A stretch of DNA of 64,000 nt, from assembly GCA_028564705.1 (NCBI GenBank), contig JAPXFQ010000181.1, forward strand, positions 2,360,001 through 2,424,000. Reading direction: 5' to 3'. Below the pieces are notes generated by a model. That model ran no database searches. It saw nothing but the letters and a program-made list of their open reading frames with translations, and was not told the DNA's origin. The position numbers and the translations under genes are program-made. Position 1 is the stretch's first letter. Each line of letters opens with the position of its first letter. Source of the stretch: Apricaphanius iberus. Its lineage: Eukaryota; Chordata; Actinopteri; Cyprinodontiformes; Aphaniidae. Positions 58,870 through 64,000 of the stretch are shown here, one piece after another.

Positions 58870-59241
58870 TTAAAGGGGAATTCCGTTTTTTTTTTTCAAC
58901 GTGTTTTTATAATTTATAATTTTATAATAACGATGAAGAATCTGCCTCGGCATCCACAGATTTGTCAGCTTTTTATTACTGTTTATTATTCATTATTGTT
59001 GTATTGATGGCCTGGAAGACAATCAAGAACCACATTTGAGGCATTCATAATTCCAAGTATATAAACATTGTAAAATTAATGCGCATTTGTACTCAGGTTC
59101 TACGGATACTGATCAAGACTGGATGTATAAATACTGCTGAACGGCTCAAACTGGCTCCAAACTTCTCAGGGTGAGTGAAAAAACATAAAAATGGATAAAA
59201 AATAAGGTCTAGGTTGAAAAAGAAACATAATGTCCCTTTAA
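58870..59241. mobile_element. Short TTAA-flanked MITE-like element
   Basis: The left edge is ttaaaggggaattccg and the right edge is cataatgtccctttaa. The outer 8 bases ttaaaggg are exact inverted copies that include TTAA on each side, though inner pairing is weak. The 372-bp body is AT-rich and non-coding. It resembles the class of the element at 49262 but is not a copy of it. Confidence 0.5.
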
Positions 59242-60390
59242 GTACAATGGTATGAAAATTAGTTTTGTTCGTATAAAAGGGTGTAGCAGGGAATGAGATG
59301 GTGGTAGGTATAACTGGTGAAGGGGAAAACTGGCCTAGGGCCTTACAAGTAGCTAGAAACAAATACAAACTTAACACTGTAAACAGTCCTCCTCTGAGCT
59401 TTATGGACAATTTAGAGCCGCTTGTTTCAAGATTCACTCCAGATGTGGACCTCACAAGTCCTCCCCAAACAGAAATAGCCAGGCTGCTTTGCGTATGGAT
59501 GGGAAAAATACGAGCGGATATCCTGCTCCTGCCCCATTCTCCGCCCACTTTGGCTTGGCGCTCTTTTAGGTGGAGAGAAAAGAGATTAAACAAGTTCGAA
59601 GGGAGGTGGGCGGGGAAGCGTTGGGGTCGGGGGTTGCAGTTTGTTTTTATTTGACACAGCAGTCATCCTCAGCTGAGCGGGGGGCTCCATTCATTCACAA
59701 TGAATCATGATTGGCCACCTCAAGTGTCTATTAGTGACAAGGTGCTCAACTAAGGTTGGACAGGTCACAAAGTGTTTATGGGTGATTATCTTCCTGCAGG
59801 CTCAGAGAAACAGGTGTTACTTTTTGGGATGGCCTCAGTATTAACATCAACAATAAAAGATCAATTAGAGCTCCAGTTAGAATTGAACATGGCGTTTCAC
59901 CTTCTTCTTCAGCCTGTTTGTCTTGAAGACTTGCATGAAGGGCAGACATTGTTTTTATAAGAGAAAAACAGTTTTCTAATGATTTTTTTTAAACATCTTC
60001 TCGTTCATCTTCTTGTTTTTGATGACTCCAGTGATTAGTAATCTTGTTCATCACTCTTGGATAGTTTTCCCCTCTATAAGCCATTTTTCTTTTTGCCTCT
60101 ATCCAGAATGTTTCAGGGGCCCACATTGTTTCCCCTCTGCTGGATAATCTGATTACATTTCAATTTGCACGTGACTGTCTGGTGGAGGACAGGCTTGCTC
60201 CTGGATTTTCGCACCACAACCAGAAAAAAAAACTGTAACATGGAGATGGAGAGCAGATGGAATGGGGAGTTGAGTGGTTGAGTTGATTTGACATGCTTTT
60301 TCTTAATTATACTGTTATGTATTATGTATTGTAGTAACATATTGTCAGAATGACAAATCCACAATTAGTTGGAAAGAAAATCTTAACGAT
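59242..60390. other. Unique sequence, no gene recognised
   Basis: Two overlapping open frames on opposite strands (59093-59593 antisense, 166 codons, partly inside the MITE; 59298-59654 +, 118 codons) have no recognisable domain. Since one overlaps a transposon edge, both are best read as chance. The rest is mixed to AT-rich. Confidence 0.45.
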
Positions 60391-60410
60391 TATATATATA
60401 TATATATATA
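60391..60410. repeat. (TA)n microsatellite
   Basis: Ten TA units. Confidence 0.9.
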
Positions 60411-60827
60411 CAGCTATAAATAGTCAAAGGACTGCTTATGGCAGTCAATGAGATAAATAATTGATGAAAAATTATTAATATTTTGGGGCAACATCTGGAC
60501 TACCAATAACTATTTTAATAGCGTAATATCTATATTAGTCTCATAATCTGAAGGAGTGAATTCTTTACCGTCTATTGATCATGTGTGTGGAACAAGAATG
60601 ACAACAGTTACTTTCTAAAATACAACAGTTTATTCACAAAAGGAAAATAAATATTTAATCACTCAAACTAAATAACCAACACAATACTGATCAAACTAAA
60701 TGAATAACTAAAAAAAAAAGAAACAAATGGATAAAAATGCAATAGAAATAGAATACATGAAACCCGGTTTGTTCTTGGAGGAATCTGGATGCAAATCTGA
60801 CCCAGGGCGTGATTTGCAGAAGCTGAA
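60411..60827. other. AT-rich sequence next to repeat B
   Basis: A-rich block with no coding signal. It may be the upstream part of the repeat B element, but no matching sequence lies upstream of copy 1 at 44245. Confidence 0.35.
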
Positions 60828-61127
60828 ATGAAAGCTAAATTAGTTCACCAATTGTGATTAGTTTGACTTATTAGCACCATTGATTTATGTGTAAAGCAAT
60901 AAAACAATGTAAAGTAAATTCAAACATTATTTGGATCAAGAACTGTTTGTTTAAAAATGATCTGGATAAGAAGTCATTGATCTTTGGGAAATTACTTCTA
61001 TTCTTGGATTGGTCACTAAAGTAAACAATCTGATTCCAGTATTTTGATACAAAAAGGGGTCTCAAACACGGCTAATGATATTACTTTCTGTTCTTAATCT
61101 TCTCTGAACCGATCTTTATTTGAACAC
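60828..61127 (+). repeat. Dispersed repeat B, copy 2
   Basis: Same strand and order of blocks as 44245-44545. The similarity ends near ctttatttgaacac in both copies. After it, this copy continues into the mixed, partly GC-rich block at 61130-61720, which copy 1 lacks. So copy 1 may be truncated at its right side, or this copy lies beside another element. Confidence 0.8.
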
Positions 61128-61129
61128 CT

Positions 61130-61720
61130 CTGATTGTCCATTCATTGAGTGCCGGCCTGGGCCAACACGTGGGCTAATTTTAGGTTAGCTCCCTGTAATA
61201 CATGTGGGCGTTTGGAGCTGCTTTAATTCATTTATTAAACATTTAACAAAAAGGGGGAAATTCCTGTCTCATTGAATAGATCAAATTACAGGTTTTAAAA
61301 TTACTTTTTGTTGGGAAAAGTCTTTTAAAAACACTAATTAAAGATTTAGGCAGAGGGGCCTGTATTACCCAAACAGCAGATGAAAACTTATACAAGTTAA
61401 CAACTGTAAATCACACACCTTTAAAATTAGTGATCCTAAAGTAATTTATATATAGAACGATTACAATTTTCCAGTTTTCTCCATGGTCGGGGAGGAGGTT
61501 CGATGGGCGTTAGCCGGCAGGCTAACAAAGGGGTTGCCAAGCTAATTAGCACCGGGAACGTCTACTCTCGGCGTAGTTTCCCTCCTCTCTGAGCTCAGCT
61601 ACGTGGCGGCTGGTCGCTGGAGATGTCGGTGGCCCGTCTTTCCGATTTGACTAGTCAGCAATCAGCTCCAACTTTCTTTCACTTTTCTCAGTACTCAATG
61701 ACTTTCTGTTCCTATGTGTG
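61130..61720. repeat. Mixed to GC-rich block next to repeat B, probably repeat-derived
   Basis: Contains ggcctgggccaacacgtggg near 61155 and a CpG-bearing part from 61490 to 61650 (gttagccggcaggctaac, an internal inverted repeat, then ggcggctggtcgctggag). It resembles parts of long teleost interspersed repeats. No frame of note. The class is unknown and the boundary to repeat B is arbitrary. Confidence 0.35.
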
Positions 61721-61934
61721 TTCTATGTGAGGTAAAACAAATCCCCAAAGTTAATCTTCTTGGAAAGAAAGAAACTTTGTTTTCTACCATCACAAATGTA
61801 AACCACACAATGCTGGGGATTTCACTGCCAGATTAGGGTTTTGACAAGTTGACACTAAGGTGGAGCTTTTGAGAAAGATAAACTCTAAATGGATCTTGTT
61901 TGACAATTTAGAAAAAGCGCCTAATACGTACTAT
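61721..61934. other. AT-rich spacer before the Tc1 fragment
   Basis: No recognised feature. Part of it may be decayed Tc1 sequence. Confidence 0.35.
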
Positions 61935-62325
61935 TAAGTATGGTGGGGAATATATGATGCTGTGGGCCAGTGACTCTTGAAAATGAATGTTTGAAATTTT
62001 GGTCTCTTTAAAATTATCAGCACATATCGAATGACATTTTGATAGTATTGGTTTGGAAACTAAGAAGTCTTTGAAAAGTAAAATTATCCAAATCGGTCAA
62101 AGCAGCAATGAAACAGCTTCCAAGACATTAAATCAGTCTCCAGAGCTAAATTTTTCAGAGAACTTGTGAGATGAGCTGAATTATAAAAAAAAACAAAAAC
62201 AAAGAGATGACCTAGGCCTCTGGATGATTTAAATAGATTCTGCGAAGAGGAATGGTCAAAGATGGATCCTTCCTGTCCCTCAAGTGGTGTGAGATGTTAT
62301 ATTTGACGAAGTGGAGCAACATTGA
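61935..62325 (+). mobile_element. Degenerate Tc1/mariner-like C-terminal fragment, fourth lineage
   Basis: From 61938 the sequence keeps gtatggtggggaatatatga and tgctgtgggccagtgactct, the region before the second catalytic Asp. Around 62154 one reading gives ENL, stop, DELN, where the family has ENLWDEL, so TGG has become TGA. Around 62213 another reading gives RPLDDLNRFCEEEWSKM, the conserved C-terminal block. The N-terminal part and both ends are missing. Confidence 0.7.
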
Positions 62326-64000
62326 CTGAAGGAATTTTACTTAAAGTAGTTTTTACCCCTACATTTTACAGTGTGAGATTATGCTACTGTTATAAAAGAT
62401 ATATTGTCATTTATTGCAGCATATTATTTGTTTTTAATAGGCTATAATACATAAATATATAAACAATACATTTAGCTCTCCTTTACAGAATAGTAAGCCA
62501 GGAGTGAATACTTTACCTTTTTAGAATTAGTGATTTCGCATATGAAACAGATTGGCAGATCCACTTTTTATTCTAATGTTTTTTATTTTATCTTACCTCA
62601 TTTTTGGCATTTTAAAAAATTGCCTATCATTTGAAGGCAGATGTTTTTGTTGGATCATGCATACATCTGAATGATGGCTTATTTCTGACAACACACCCTT
62701 ACTCCTGTTTATCTTTTATTATCAAGCTTTTCTGGTAAATACATTTTAGTTCCAAAAAATGACATCAGTAACTTGAAATAGAGACAAACTTGTAAATTAG
62801 GAAAATGTCCCTTAAGTAAAGAAACAATGATTTTCATAACCAGAATAATTTGTTGCTGCCTGCTGCACAGACTGAATGCAACATTCATTTCTTCTGCATA
62901 CTAGTGGCAATTTTATTTTTCATTGTACCATTATAATTATTTGCTAATTACCTCTTAAAACTAGGTGTGGAACCAGGTCTTTTAGGTTGCTTTTTAATTC
63001 AAGGGTAAATTGTAGCTAACGATGCCAATGATTGAGTCAAGCAATTAACAAAGGTTTTTGAGTCGTTCACGATCGGGGTCACACAGAAGAGACAGATCAG
63101 ATCGCAAACATGAGCCTTGAGACGATGCTAAAGAAAAACATCTTTTCTGACCTTTCCCTGGCGCCTCCTTTAAGTATAAATCTTTTACCATTCCTTGTCA
63201 GTAACATCATATCAGTTAATGGGAGCACAAAGATTATTCAACAATTATTTAGAATGAAAACTATGATTTTCTTGTGGAAAACCTGGACAGAACCAGTATC
63301 TGAACGACCTGTAACGACCTGATACTAAAGTAAATAAATAAAACGCTCCAATTAAAATAGCAATCACTTAAACCGCTATAATATTTGTGCTGTTTAGACA
63401 GTTTTTACTGTTATATCTGAGAGTTAGTATGACTGAAAACACTTTACATGTCCTGTTCTGATTATGTGTTTCACACAGAAAGAACATTTGTGGTACATTG
63501 CCTCCTACTACAGTTTCCCGTTTAAATAATTGCCAGCCTCCCTGTAAATTGTGTCCCAATGCAAATATGACAACACTTTAAAGGTTCCCTAATATAGTGT
63601 CCCATAAACTATTGCAACATTTTAAAATTTAAGTTATTTTAGAATGCAAAAATTGTGCATTAGTCTTGGTTCCTCTCGGAGTAGTGCCTCGTTTTAGGTT
63701 CTGAGACCAGCTTATCTAGATTTATACTACGTAAATGAAGACTAAGAAAATTATCCACTGCAGAGAAGTAGTTTCACCTTCTTACACTCTTTAAACATAA
63801 CCTCATTTGAAAAGTCCTGACCTATAGCTCTTCATATCCCTTCAGTATTGTTGGACATCTGAGTGACATTCATGTTAATGGAAACAACCAAGCTAGAAAA
63901 AGCAAACTATCTGCCAGTTGTTGAGAAATCAGCTTGGACGAGCTGAAAAACTAAAAGCCACTGCGATTCATGGAGTTTTTCAAGACTCTTTGTCAGTTCG
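62326..64000. other. AT-rich unique sequence, no gene recognised
   Basis: No transposon ends, microsatellites of note or coding signal. The frame at 63110-63322 (+, 70 codons) and the antisense frame at 63368-63559 have no family resemblance. Confidence 0.5.

Noticed and set aside
59093..59593. 166-codon antisense frame
   Set aside because: Overlaps the edge of a TTAA-flanked element and an opposite-strand frame; no recognisable motif.
1..64000. Search for a novel multi-gene system, CRISPR-like array or tRNA/rRNA genes
   Set aside because: No regular spacer-repeat array, no conserved RNA gene and no linked coding sequences were seen on either strand.

Overview
This window looks like non-coding vertebrate DNA, most probably from a ray-finned (teleost) fish. 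It has no bacterial-style gene packing and no open frame that reads as a real protein over more than a transposase remnant. It is AT-rich with many TA, CA/TG and TAA microsatellites. It carries a teleost-type set of mobile elements: several Tc1/mariner lineages, hAT elements with 8-bp target duplications, PIF/Harbinger elements, tRNA-derived SINEs, and 3' ends that resemble Rex1/Babar-type LINEs. The species cannot be named from sequence alone. I found no complete host protein-coding exon, tRNA gene, rRNA gene or CRISPR array. The window is probably an intergenic or large-intron region around one regulatory 5' end.

Layout. 1-2.2 kb: unique sequence with a complex, possibly conserved non-coding block. 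2.5-5.9 kb: a mosaic of repeat fragments (hAT ends, a Tc1 tail, other interspersed repeats). 6-15 kb: AT-rich unique DNA with microsatellites and short LINE/SINE tails. 15.3-17.6 kb: a decayed Tc1 copy, a PIF/Harbinger element and a SINE. 17.6-20.5 kb: complex unique sequence plus CA tracts. 20.5-24.7 kb: an internally deleted Tc1 copy, a second Harbinger element, a SINE with a 12-bp target duplication, a LINE fragment and a foldback element. 25.9-28.8 kb: the only strongly CpG-rich part, with two TATA-like boxes, a CRE-like site and two good splice-donor sequences. It is the best candidate for a promoter and non-coding first exon(s) on the + strand. 29-43 kb: unique AT-rich DNA, with possible non-coding regulatory blocks. 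43-52 kb: SINE tails, a short MITE, a dispersed repeat, a TTAA-flanked element, another Tc1 lineage and a LINE 3' end. 55.6-58.8 kb: a Tc1-like element with two separate hAT elements nested inside it. 58.9-62.3 kb: another TTAA-flanked element, the second copy of the dispersed repeat and a fourth Tc1 lineage. 62.3-64 kb: unremarkable.

No cooperating gene system is visible. The main structure is the layered history of transposon insertion, best shown by the nested cluster at 55.6-58.8 kb and by the two Harbinger copies that share the same premature stop codon. Family names rest on my recognition of motifs, not on a database search. Calls of conserved non-coding sequence are inference from composition and texture only.
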